Source of the DNA: Rhizobium sp. BT04
GTDB lineage: Bacteria; Pseudomonadota; Alphaproteobacteria; Rhizobiales; Rhizobiaceae
Direction of reading: 5' to 3'
Assembly (NCBI RefSeq): GCF_030053135.1
Contig: NZ_CP125651.1
Location: forward strand, 310,001 to 374,000
DNA length: 64,000 nucleotides
The position numbers were made by a program, and so were the translations under genes. This document shows, piece after piece, positions 34,776-43,413 of this stretch (positions are counted from its first letter, which is position 1; each line of letters opens with the position of its first letter). Under the pieces are notes generated by a model that saw nothing but the letters and a program-made list of their open reading frames with translations, did no database searches and was not told where the DNA came from.

Positions 34776-36105
34776 GAACCGGGTGGCCTGGAGCGAAGGC
34801 ATGTTCCTTCGCGTGCAGCATTTCCAGCAGGCGGACCGCTGGACCGAGCGGCTCGTGCGCACCGCCACGCACGGCCTGTCGCCCTATCCCTGGGGCATAG
34901 CGGAGATCGGCATCGACCGCGGCGCATTGGCGATCGGTCAATTCGCGCTGTCGAACCTGCGCGGCGTGTTGCCCGACGGAACGCCGTTCGAAGCCCCCAT
35001 CGATACCGACCTGCCGCCGCCGCTTGATCTCGACGAGAATACCAAGAATACGATCGTCTATCTCGCACTTCCCGCCCGTCAGCCGGGCAAGGCCGATGTG
35101 GCGCTGAACGGCGGTGCCGCGCGCAACAGCGTCCGCCTCGTCGCCTCGCCCTACGAAGCGCCCGATGCCAATGTCGAGACCGACTTCATGGCGCCGATCG
35201 ATGTCGGCCGCCTCAGCCTGCGCTATCTCCGGACCGGCGACGAGCTCGCCGGCTACGAGCTCATCGGGCTCGCCCGCATCATCGAGGTGCGCTCCGACCG
35301 GGCCGTGATCCTCGATCCCGACTATATCGTGCCGAGCCTCAACTGCACGGCCGCGGGACGGCTGAACGAGCTGATCACCGAGCTTCTCGGCATCGTGCGC
35401 CATCGCGCAGAGGCGATCGCCGAGCGGATCGGCGACCCCACCATCCGCGGGACGGCGGAGGTCGGCGACTACCTGCTGTTGCAGATCCTCAACCGCGCCG
35501 ATCCGATGCTGAAGCATATTTCGGCGAATGCAACGCGCATCCATCCCATCACCTTCTACGAGAACTGCATCCAGCTTGCCGGCGAACTCGCCACCTTCAC
35601 GACCGACCGCAAGCGCGCCAGCGACTTCCCGCCCTATCGCCACGACGACCTGAAGGCGACATTTGCCGCCGTCTTCGACGATCTGCGCGCCTCGCTGTCC
35701 TCCGTGCTGGAACAGGCGGCGGTGGCGATCGAACTGGCCGAACGCCGGCATGGCGTCAGGATCGGCACGATCAACGACCGTACGCTGCTCAGGGACGCCG
35801 GCTTCGTGTTGGCGGTGCGGGCCGAGATGCCGGCCGAGGACGTGCGCCGCAAGCTGCCGGCGCAGATCAAGGTCGGCCCGGTCGAGCGTATCGCCGACCT
35901 CGTCAACGTGGCGCTGCCGGGCATTCCCGTGCGGCCGCTGCCGGTGCTGCCGCGCCAGCTCCCCTATCGCTCCGGCACCATCTATTTCGAACTCGACACC
36001 AAGAACCCGCTCTGGAAACAACTCGACACTTCGGGCGCCATCGCCGTGCATCTCGCCGGCGATTTCCCCGGGCTCGAAATAGAACTGTGGGCCCTGAGAG
36101 AATGA
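34765..36105 (+). CDS. tssK: TssK (ImpJ), baseplate-to-membrane-complex connector
   Basis: A 446-residue protein with the TssK opening NRVAWSEGMFLRVQHFQQ and internal LNELITELLGIVRHRAEAIAER. Its trimers link the baseplate wedge (TssF/G) to TssL and TssM. ATG start overlaps the end of fha. Its TGA stop overlaps the tssL ATG as ATGA. Confidence 0.95.
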   Translation: MRNENRVAWSEGMFLRVQHFQQADRWTERLVRTATHGLSPYPWGIAEIGIDRGALAIGQFALSNLRGVLPDGTPFEAPIDTDLPPPLDLDENTKNTIVYLALPARQPGKADVALNGGAARNSVRLVASPYEAPDANVETDFMAPIDVGRLSLRYLRTGDELAGYELIGLARIIEVRSDRAVILDPDYIVPSLNCTAAGRLNELITELLGIVRHRAEAIAERIGDPTIRGTAEVGDYLLLQILNRADPMLKHISANATRIHPITFYENCIQLAGELATFTTDRKRASDFPPYRHDDLKATFAAVFDDLRASLSSVLEQAAVAIELAERRHGVRIGTINDRTLLRDAGFVLAVRAEMPAEDVRRKLPAQIKVGPVERIADLVNVALPGIPVRPLPVLPRQLPYRSGTIYFELDTKNPLWKQLDTSGAIAVHLAGDFPGLEIELWALRE

Positions 36106-37631
36106 AGACCGAACCCGCCTCCTGGCAGAACCTGCCGACCGTCGTCGAACTCACCGAGGACGGCACTCGGAAAAAGCAATCCGCCCGCAAGATGGCGGAA
36201 ATGCTGGATGACGTTCTCGATTTTCCCGAAAGCGAGGGGGGAAAGGGGCCGGTGGGATCACTTGCGAAGAGTGCCGCGTCCATCGAAACACTCGTCCGGG
36301 ATTTTCGCTTCGGCGCCGAGGACGTACCGACCATGGTGCGCTCGGCCGCACCGCTGCTCAACCTTGCCCATGCCCTGCGCTATACGGAAGAACAGCCCGA
36401 GATCGACGCGTTGCGCCAGCTGGCGATCGAAGCGGTCGGCCGCTACGAGCGTGATCTCGCCAGCGCGCGCATCAGCCCCGAACGGGCGCGCGCCGCCCAT
36501 TATGTCGTCTGCGCGACGGTCGACGATGTCGTGCTCAGCAAGGCCTGGGGTGTTCGCGCCGGCTGGGCTCGCTCGGGTCTCGTTTCCACCTTCCACATGG
36601 ACGTGACCGGCGGCGAACGGGTGTTCGACCTGCTCGACCATTTCCAGCAGAGCCCCGGCGCCAACAAGGACCTGCTGCTGCTGATCTACCTCTGCCTGTC
36701 GCTTGCCTTCGAGGGCCGCACCCGCGTCTCGGCGCGCGGCGGGCTGGAGCTCGGCCGCATCCGCGACAGTCTCTACAAGACGCTGCTTGGCCAGTACGGC
36801 GTGTTCGAACGGGAGCTTTCTCCCCATTGGAGGGGCGTTTCGGCCCGGCACCAGCCGTTGCGCACCGCGGCCGCGATCTGGACGCTGCTTTCCCTCCTGA
36901 CCCTGATCCTGGCGTTCGGCTACCTGTTCTTCACCCTCTCGCTCAATCGCGCCTCCGACGGAACATTCGAGCGGCTCGCCAAGCTGCCACCGCGCGATAT
37001 GCCGAGCGTGCTGGTCAAAGTTCCCGAGCCGTCGCGGCAACCGCCGCCCGTTGTCGTCGCCGAAACCCCGCCGCTAACCCCACCGCCGCAAGTGAAACCG
37101 CCGAGCCGGCTCGACAATCTGCTCGCCTTCCTCCAGCCGGAGGTCGAAAAAAAGCTGGTCACGCTCTCGGATTCGAATGGCAGGCTGCTGGTGCGCATCA
37201 GCAATTCCGGCCTGTTTGCCATCGGCAGCGCCGAGGTCAGCCCGAAATTCCACGATCTTCTCCAGCGGATCGGCGGCGCGCTCGCTGCAGAGAATTTCCG
37301 CGCCGTGGTGGTGGGTTATACCGACAATGTGCCGATCCGCACCGTCCAGTTCCCCTCCAACTGGCACCTTTCCGAAGCCCGCGCCAAGGCGGTCGGCGAA
37401 ATCCTCACTTCGTTCACCGGACCGGGCGCGATCCTGACCGAGGGGCGTGCCGACACCGATCCGATCGCCGCCAACGATACGCCGGAGGGCCGGGAGATGA
37501 ACCGCCGCACCGAGATCCTGGTCCTGACCGATCCGAGCGAGCGGCTGAACGATGCGGATTTGACGACCTCGCCTCGGGCCGACATGCCGGATGAACCGAC
37601 GCTGCCTGCTGCAGGAGGTGGTTCGCGATGA
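36102..37631 (+). CDS. tssL: TssL (ImpK) with C-terminal OmpA-like peptidoglycan-binding domain
   Basis: A 509-residue inner-membrane protein. The first ~70 residues are cytosolic and contain NLPTVVEL with Thr13. The DotU/IcmH domain covers about residues 70-245. A single membrane helix follows near residue 260 (LLSLLTLILAFGYLFFTL), then a Pro-rich linker and an OmpA-family domain (about 370-490) with VVVGYTDNVPI, LSEARAKAV and GRADTDPIA. This is the evolved TssL type that binds peptidoglycan itself. The ATG at 36102 is chosen over a GTG at 36087 because of the exact four-base overlap with the tssK stop. Confidence 0.94.
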   Translation: MKTEPASWQNLPTVVELTEDGTRKKQSARKMAEMLDDVLDFPESEGGKGPVGSLAKSAASIETLVRDFRFGAEDVPTMVRSAAPLLNLAHALRYTEEQPEIDALRQLAIEAVGRYERDLASARISPERARAAHYVVCATVDDVVLSKAWGVRAGWARSGLVSTFHMDVTGGERVFDLLDHFQQSPGANKDLLLLIYLCLSLAFEGRTRVSARGGLELGRIRDSLYKTLLGQYGVFERELSPHWRGVSARHQPLRTAAAIWTLLSLLTLILAFGYLFFTLSLNRASDGTFERLAKLPPRDMPSVLVKVPEPSRQPPPVVVAETPPLTPPPQVKPPSRLDNLLAFLQPEVEKKLVTLSDSNGRLLVRISNSGLFAIGSAEVSPKFHDLLQRIGGALAAENFRAVVVGYTDNVPIRTVQFPSNWHLSEARAKAVGEILTSFTGPGAILTEGRADTDPIAANDTPEGREMNRRTEILVLTDPSERLNDADLTTSPRADMPDEPTLPAAGGGSR

Positions 37632-40600
37632 ACCCACTCAGTTATTTCTATACGCTGCGTTCCTATGTGGAGGCCTATGCCGGCCTCATCGGCCGCCGTT
37701 TCATCTCGATCATCTGGGTGGCGGCAATCTGCGTCGTCATCTGGTTCTACGGCTATCTCGCCGCCTATGGCGATTTCAAGCCGCTGGCGAGCACCAGCGC
37801 GCGGCTGACGCTGATCGGCATCATCATCGCCGCGTGGCTCGCTTATCTCGTCTTCACCGCCATCCGCGACCGCCGCCGCGACAAGAAGCTCGTCGAAGGG
37901 ATAGAGCGGGACGCGGAAGCCGAAGCGGCGGCCAGCCAGCAGGCGGAGGTCGGCGAGATCCACAGTCGCCTCAAGGAAGCGCTGCAGCTCCTGCGCCGCA
38001 TCACCAAGAAGCGCTTCGGCTATATCTACGAGCTGCCGTGGTATGTCATCTTCGGCGCCCCGGGTTCCGGCAAGACGACGGCGCTCAGCAATTCCGGCCT
38101 CAAATTCCCGCTCGGCGATGCGCTCGGCAGCAATTCCGTGCAGGGCATTGGCGGCACGCGCAACTGCAACTGGTGGTTCACCGATGAGGCGATCCTCATC
38201 GATACGGCCGGCCGCTACACGACGCAGGACGATCTGAACGGCACCGCCAAGGCCGGCTGGGAAGGCTTTCTCGGCCTGCTGCGCAAATACCGCCGTTCGC
38301 AGCCGATCAACGGCGCGCTGGTGACGCTGTCGATCGGCGATCTTCTGACGCGCGATCCCGAAGCCCAGCGCGAGGAGATCAGGGCGATCCGCCAGCGGCT
38401 GTCCGAGCTCGACGAACTCCTGCATGCGCGCGTGCCGGTCTATCTGCTTTTGACCAAGGCCGATCTCCTGACCGGCTTCGTCGAATTCTTCGACGGTTTC
38501 AACAAAAGCGACCGCGAACAGGTCTGGGGCACGACCTTCGGGCTCGACGAAAGCTACAAGGCGGCGAACCTGCCGGAACGCTTCAACGAGGAATTCACCC
38601 TGCTGCAGCAGCGCGTCGACGCCATGCTGATCGAACGCCTGCAGCAGGAGCCCAATCCGGAGCTGCGCGGCCGCATCTTCCGCTTCCCGGCCGAACTCGT
38701 CTCTTTGAAAGAGCGCCTGCAGGATGTCGTGACCGAACTGTGCTCGGGTTCGAAACTGGTGGAAGCGCCGCTCTTGCGCGGCATCTATTTCGCCTCCAGC
38801 ACCCAGAGGGAGGAGACCGTCGCCGTTCCCCGCACGCGGCGCAGCTATTTCCTCTCGCGGCTCTTCAAGGAGGTGATCTTCGGCGAGGCCTCGCTGGTTG
38901 CCCGCGACAAGCGGCTTTCCGGCCGGCAGCTCCTCTTCCGTCGGGCAGCCTATGTATCGGCGGTCCTGCTGCTTGCCGTCGTTCTCACAAGCTGGACGGC
39001 GACCTATATCCAGAACACCACGGCGCTTGCCGGCGCGGAAAGACGCATCGACGCCTATGAACAGCTGGTGCGCGGCGTGCCGGTGCGCGACGTCTCGGAT
39101 GCTGATTTCCTGCGCATCCTGCCGGCGCTCGACAATCTGGCCGCCGTCACCACCGACTTCGGCAAGACCCGCGTCTGGCCGGTGAGCCTCGGCCTCGATC
39201 AGGAAGGAAAGGTCGAAAGCCGCCAGCGCGAGGCTTATCAGCGGGCGCTGAACACGCTGCTGTTGCCGCGCATGCTGGTGCAGCTGCAGAAGGAGATGAC
39301 CGAGACCACCGACGTCACCCGCACCTTCGACGCGCTGAAACTCTACGGCATGCTCGGCGGACTCGGCCCTGTGAATGCGGACTTTGCCTCGCTTGAGGCG
39401 GAGGACATGTTCACCAGGCTCTACCCCGACGAAGGCCGGGCCGCAGCCCGCAACGCGCTGATCGCCCATGCCGAAGCCATGACGCGCGGCGCGCTGCCGC
39501 CGATCGAGCTCGACAAGGCGCTGATCGCCAAGGCGCGCGCGATCATCCGCTCTGAGAATATCGCCAGCCGTGCCTATGACATCCTGGCGGAATACCGCGA
39601 GTCCCGGGCTCTTCCGGCTTGGAGTCCGGCCGGCGCGCTCGGACCGCTCGGCGAACAGGCTTTCGAGAGAACCTCCAAGGCGCCGCTCAGCGACGGCATT
39701 CCCGGCCTTTTCTCCGCGACCGGCTACCGAACGGTCGTTCTCACGGGGATCACCGACGCGGCGCGCGAAGCGCTCGACGAGCAATGGGTCCGCGGCGATC
39801 CCAATCCTGCCGGCGTCACGGTCGATACGGTCGCTCAGGCGACGCTTCAGCTTTACTTCGACACGTTCGAGCAGCGCTGGTCGACGCTTCTCGCCGATAT
39901 CAGGGTGAAGCCTTCCCAGACGATCGGCGATGCGGCGGAAACCACCCGCATTCTGGCCGGCAAGCCCGGCCCGGTCGAGACGATTGCGAAATCGATCACT
40001 GCTGCCACCGATCTGCGCGGGCCTGGCGCCGAAATCGCCTCGGCCGCCGGCGACAGCCTGGCGACCTCGACCGCGGCGCTTGCCAGTGCGGCGAATGCGC
40101 CCGATCCCTTCGGCCGCCTGCGCGACGCGCTGAAGGCGCCGGCCGGCCAGTCTCCGCTTCCCGACCAGTCGAAGGATGCGCCGCGGTCGGAGATCGGGCA
40201 GCTCGAGCCGATCCTGCAGCGGGTCCAGGAGCAGCTTTCGCGGGCGACGACCTCGACCGCCGAAGTGGCGAAAGTGTTCGACGTCGACAGCCAGCTGACC
40301 GACGCCAATCAGGACCTGCTTCAGCAGGCCCGCAAGCTGCCCGGGCCGGTCGATAGCTGGATGGCGGGGCTGGCTGCGGATGTCGGATCGCTGGCGGTCA
40401 AATCCGCCCGTTCTCGCATCAGCGGCGCCTGGGCCGCGGAAGGCGCGGGTTTCTGCTCGACTGTCGTCGCCGGCCGTTATCCCTTCGACCGGAAATCCCC
40501 TCGTGACGTGGCGATGAGCGACTTCGTCAGGCTGTTCGGCCCCGAGGGCCTGTTCAAGACCTTCTTCAAGGAAAAGCTCGAAGCCTTCGTCGACACCAGT

Positions 40601-41104
40601 GCTTCGCCATGGGGTTGGAAAGGCACGTTCGGCGCGGCAAGCATCCCGAGCGCCGCAATCGCCCAGTTCGAGAATGCCGACAAGATCAACCATGCCTTCT
40701 TCCCGGCCGGCAGCAAGAACCCGTCGATCACGATCAACGTCAAACCGGTCTCGCTGACCGATGCCGCCAGCGCCGTGATGCTGGAGATCGAAGGCGAACG
40801 GGTGGTCTATTTCCACGGTCCGATCCAGTCGAAATCGATCACCTGGCCATCGACGGAAGCCAGCAACGCCTCGCGCATCGCCTTCCAGCCGGGCGGCTGG
40901 CAGCAGGCCTTGACGGAAAATGGCGACTGGTCGCCCTTCCGCCTTTTCGATGATGCCAACGTCACGGTGCAGGGCGACGATCTCTTCCGGGCAAAATTCC
41001 AGCAGGACGGCCAGGCGGCGGAGTTCGACGTGCAATTCGGTTCGGTGCTCAATCCATTCCGGCTGGAGGCGCTCGGCGCCTTCTCATGCCCGGTGCAATT
41101 CTGA
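37628..41104 (+). CDS. tssM: TssM (ImpL/IcmF), inner-membrane complex ATPase-like protein
   Basis: A 1,158-residue protein. Two membrane helices in the first 80 residues (IIWVAAICVVIWFYGYLAAY; LIGIIIAAWLAYLVF), a cytosolic domain with an intact Walker A motif GAPGSGKT at residues 143-150, a third helix near residue 440 (AVLLLAVVLTSWTATYI), and a long periplasmic part. It forms the transmembrane channel with TssL. The intact Walker A is noteworthy, as some TssM lose it. ATGA overlap with tssL. Confidence 0.95.
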   Translation: MNPLSYFYTLRSYVEAYAGLIGRRFISIIWVAAICVVIWFYGYLAAYGDFKPLASTSARLTLIGIIIAAWLAYLVFTAIRDRRRDKKLVEGIERDAEAEAAASQQAEVGEIHSRLKEALQLLRRITKKRFGYIYELPWYVIFGAPGSGKTTALSNSGLKFPLGDALGSNSVQGIGGTRNCNWWFTDEAILIDTAGRYTTQDDLNGTAKAGWEGFLGLLRKYRRSQPINGALVTLSIGDLLTRDPEAQREEIRAIRQRLSELDELLHARVPVYLLLTKADLLTGFVEFFDGFNKSDREQVWGTTFGLDESYKAANLPERFNEEFTLLQQRVDAMLIERLQQEPNPELRGRIFRFPAELVSLKERLQDVVTELCSGSKLVEAPLLRGIYFASSTQREETVAVPRTRRSYFLSRLFKEVIFGEASLVARDKRLSGRQLLFRRAAYVSAVLLLAVVLTSWTATYIQNTTALAGAERRIDAYEQLVRGVPVRDVSDADFLRILPALDNLAAVTTDFGKTRVWPVSLGLDQEGKVESRQREAYQRALNTLLLPRMLVQLQKEMTETTDVTRTFDALKLYGMLGGLGPVNADFASLEAEDMFTRLYPDEGRAAARNALIAHAEAMTRGALPPIELDKALIAKARAIIRSENIASRAYDILAEYRESRALPAWSPAGALGPLGEQAFERTSKAPLSDGIPGLFSATGYRTVVLTGITDAAREALDEQWVRGDPNPAGVTVDTVAQATLQLYFDTFEQRWSTLLADIRVKPSQTIGDAAETTRILAGKPGPVETIAKSITAATDLRGPGAEIASAAGDSLATSTAALASAANAPDPFGRLRDALKAPAGQSPLPDQSKDAPRSEIGQLEPILQRVQEQLSRATTSTAEVAKVFDVDSQLTDANQDLLQQARKLPGPVDSWMAGLAADVGSLAVKSARSRISGAWAAEGAGFCSTVVAGRYPFDRKSPRDVAMSDFVRLFGPEGLFKTFFKEKLEAFVDTSASPWGWKGTFGAASIPSAAIAQFENADKINHAFFPAGSKNPSITINVKPVSLTDAASAVMLEIEGERVVYFHGPIQSKSITWPSTEASNASRIAFQPGGWQQALTENGDWSPFRLFDDANVTVQGDDLFRAKFQQDGQAAEFDVQFGSVLNPFRLEALGAFSCPVQF

Positions 41105-41114
41105 TCGGCCTGAT

Positions 41115-42491
41115 ATGAACGAGCGCGCCACCCTCGAGCGAAACCCGACCGAGGCCGACAGGATCGGCTTCTTCGGCAAACTGCCGAGCCATGGCGATTT
41201 CGTTTCGATGGGCTTGGGCCGCAACCTGCAATCCGCGCTCGACGCGTGGCTGCAGGCCGGGCTGCAAGCGGCACAGCAGGAACTCGGAGGGGATTGGGAA
41301 CGCCGCTTCCGTTTCATGCCGGCATGGCGTTTCATCGTCGAACGCGGCCTCTGGGGACCGGCCACCGTCGCCGGCGTTCTGCTGCCGAGCCTCGATCGCG
41401 TCGGGCGCAGTTTTCCGCTTGTTATCGCTGCCCAGCTTCACGGCTTTGCCGAGCATCCGCGCCAGCTCTATCTCGACGACGCGTGGTTCACGGCGGCCGA
41501 GGCGATCGCCGAAAGCTCTGCCAAGCGGGATTTCGACATCAACCATTTCACCGCAAGCCTGAAGCGGCTGCGGAGCTTGCGGCCGGCCGATCTCGCCGAA
41601 AACGAGACGCTGCAGGACAGAGCGTCCAGCCGCGGCACGATCTGGTGGCGGATCGACCCCGAGGAGCGGCGGGCGAAGGGATTCGGCGTCAGCGGCGCCC
41701 CTGAACCCGAGCACTTTCCGAAACTGCTGCACGACAACTCCCCCACCGCTTCGGCGGCCCCGCGACCCGAAACGGCCGCGACAACAACGCGCGCAGTTGT
41801 CGTCGAACAGCATCAGCCTCTCGTGCTGCGTCACAGCCACGCCACACATGCCGGCACGCGGCTCACCGTCAATGCCGACGCACTGCTCGTTTCGGAGACG
41901 CATTCGCTCTTTGCCGTCGCCGATGGCGTGGGTGATGGCAACGCCGCGGCCGAAGTCGGCAAGATCGCCGTTCATGTGCTGGCCGAAACGGCGAAGCAGC
42001 AGACGATCGAGGCTCTCGTGCAGGAGGTCAAGGGCAAGCTCGGCCGTGCCCACGGCCTGCTTCAATCGGCCTATCATTCCTCCGATCGCGAACCGTCGGC
42101 CGCCAGCATCGTCGTGCTGGCCACGCTTCGGGAGAGCTGCGCCCTGCTCTGGGTCGGGGATGCCCGCTGCTACCTCCTGCGAGAAGGCATGATGCGCTGC
42201 CTCACCCGCGACCATGTGGAGATCGGCCTGCGGCGCACGCTCTCGCGCGCCATCGGCCTACGCGGGCATCTCATTCCGGAAGTCCTCTGCGGCGGATTGC
42301 AGGCCGGCGATCGGCTCCTGCTCTGCAGCGCGCCGCTGCCGAATGCGATCCCTGAACGCAGCATCGCTGAAATCCTGCTTTCCGCAAAAATCGAAAAGGC
42401 GGCCGACATCCTCGTCCAGGAAGGGCTGATCGCCAATTGCCGTGACAATCTCAGCGCCATCGTGATCGACGTGAAGACCGATGAGCCGTGA
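41115..42491 (+). CDS. tagF-pppA: ImpM: TagF domain fused to a PP2C-type phosphatase (TagF-PppA)
   Basis: A 458-residue protein from ATG 41115. Residues about 15-210 are TagF (DUF2094), with GFFGKLPSHGDFVSMG. Residues about 230-458 are a PP2C phosphatase with ADGVGDGNAAAEVG, LLWVGDARCYLLREG and RDNLSAIVID, the metal-binding aspartates present. TagF represses T6SS post-translationally and PppA reverses PpkA phosphorylation; the fused form is known in Agrobacterium. It overlaps the kinase gene by eleven bases, so the opposing enzymes are translationally linked. No membrane helix. Confidence 0.94.
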   Translation: MNERATLERNPTEADRIGFFGKLPSHGDFVSMGLGRNLQSALDAWLQAGLQAAQQELGGDWERRFRFMPAWRFIVERGLWGPATVAGVLLPSLDRVGRSFPLVIAAQLHGFAEHPRQLYLDDAWFTAAEAIAESSAKRDFDINHFTASLKRLRSLRPADLAENETLQDRASSRGTIWWRIDPEERRAKGFGVSGAPEPEHFPKLLHDNSPTASAAPRPETAATTTRAVVVEQHQPLVLRHSHATHAGTRLTVNADALLVSETHSLFAVADGVGDGNAAAEVGKIAVHVLAETAKQQTIEALVQEVKGKLGRAHGLLQSAYHSSDREPSAASIVVLATLRESCALLWVGDARCYLLREGMMRCLTRDHVEIGLRRTLSRAIGLRGHLIPEVLCGGLQAGDRLLLCSAPLPNAIPERSIAEILLSAKIEKAADILVQEGLIANCRDNLSAIVIDVKTDEP

Positions 42492-43413
42492 ACCTCCGGA
42501 AGCGGATTTCGAGGAGATCGCGCGACGTTTCTCCCATCTCTGGCAGGCATTGAATGCTAGCGCGGACAATCCGTATCCGCCCGGGACCCGGCAGATCCTG
42601 GTCGACCGGGTGCGGGATGCGCTCGATCGAGGCGAGGCCCGTCTCAGCGATACCGATCCCGGGATCATCGCCAACAGCTTCGTGCTCGAGGCGCTGGTCC
42701 ATGACGGCGCGTTCACCCAAATCTATCGTGCCCGCCATCGTGATCTCGGAACGCTTCATGCCATTAAGATGCCGCGGCCCGAGCATGCCGACGATCCCGT
42801 GCTGAGGAAGCTCATGCTGCGCGAAGCCGAGATGGGCATAACGCTCCGTCACCCTCATATCGCTGGAACACAAGCGGTTCTGCGCCTTGCCGACGGACGC
42901 CCAGCTCTGGTCCTGGAATGGCTCGGGAGACGGCTTGCGGATCGCTTGCAGGAACAACCGTTCTCTCCGGATGAGGTCATCTCGGTCATAATATCGGTGC
43001 TGTCCGGGCTGGAGGCCATCCATGCCGCCGGCTCCGTGCATTGCGACCTGTCGCCGCTCAATCTTCTCTTTGCCGATGGCGACCTCTCCCGTTTGAAGAT
43101 CGCCGATTTCGGCATCGCGATCGAGATCGGGTGCCGGCACGGGCAACTCGATCTCGCCTTTGCCGGCCAACCGGATTTCGTGTCTCCGGAACAAATGGCC
43201 GGTGGATCGCTGGACGGCCGATCCGACCTCTATGCCGCAGGACTTCTGCTGTCCCTGCTCCTGCATCATTGCGACGAGGAAGGCGAAGAGCTTCAGGCTT
43301 TAGAGGCGTTGGCGATCTGCCTGTCGCAGCGCAATCCTGAAGACAGGCCCCAAAATGCGAAGGCCGCCTTGCATCTGCTCGGCGGCCCCGCGAAACGTCC
43401 AGTCGGCGCTTAA
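42481..43413 (+). CDS. ppkA: ImpN (PpkA-like) Ser/Thr protein kinase with atypical catalytic loop
   Basis: A 310-residue soluble kinase with no membrane helix or periplasmic domain, unlike Pseudomonas PpkA. Visible motifs: HAIKMP with Lys96 (ATP-anchoring), HCDLSPLN at 187-194 in place of HRDLKPxN (Asp189 and the Asn kept, Arg and Lys changed), DFG with Asp209, and VSPEQM. The Gly-rich loop is degenerate (HDGAFTQIY). It is expected to phosphorylate TssL or Fha and so activate secretion. Last gene of the operon; its TAA stop shares bases with the convergent downstream gene. Confidence 0.9.
   Translation: MSREPPEADFEEIARRFSHLWQALNASADNPYPPGTRQILVDRVRDALDRGEARLSDTDPGIIANSFVLEALVHDGAFTQIYRARHRDLGTLHAIKMPRPEHADDPVLRKLMLREAEMGITLRHPHIAGTQAVLRLADGRPALVLEWLGRRLADRLQEQPFSPDEVISVIISVLSGLEAIHAAGSVHCDLSPLNLLFADGDLSRLKIADFGIAIEIGCRHGQLDLAFAGQPDFVSPEQMAGGSLDGRSDLYAAGLLLSLLLHHCDEEGEELQALEALAICLSQRNPEDRPQNAKAALHLLGGPAKRPVGA

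Noticed and set aside
37316..41035. 1,239-codon minus-strand frame opposite tssM
   Set aside because: A striking length, but the translation is low-complexity Arg/Gly/Leu and lies fully antisense to an unmistakable TssM with overlapping operon neighbours.
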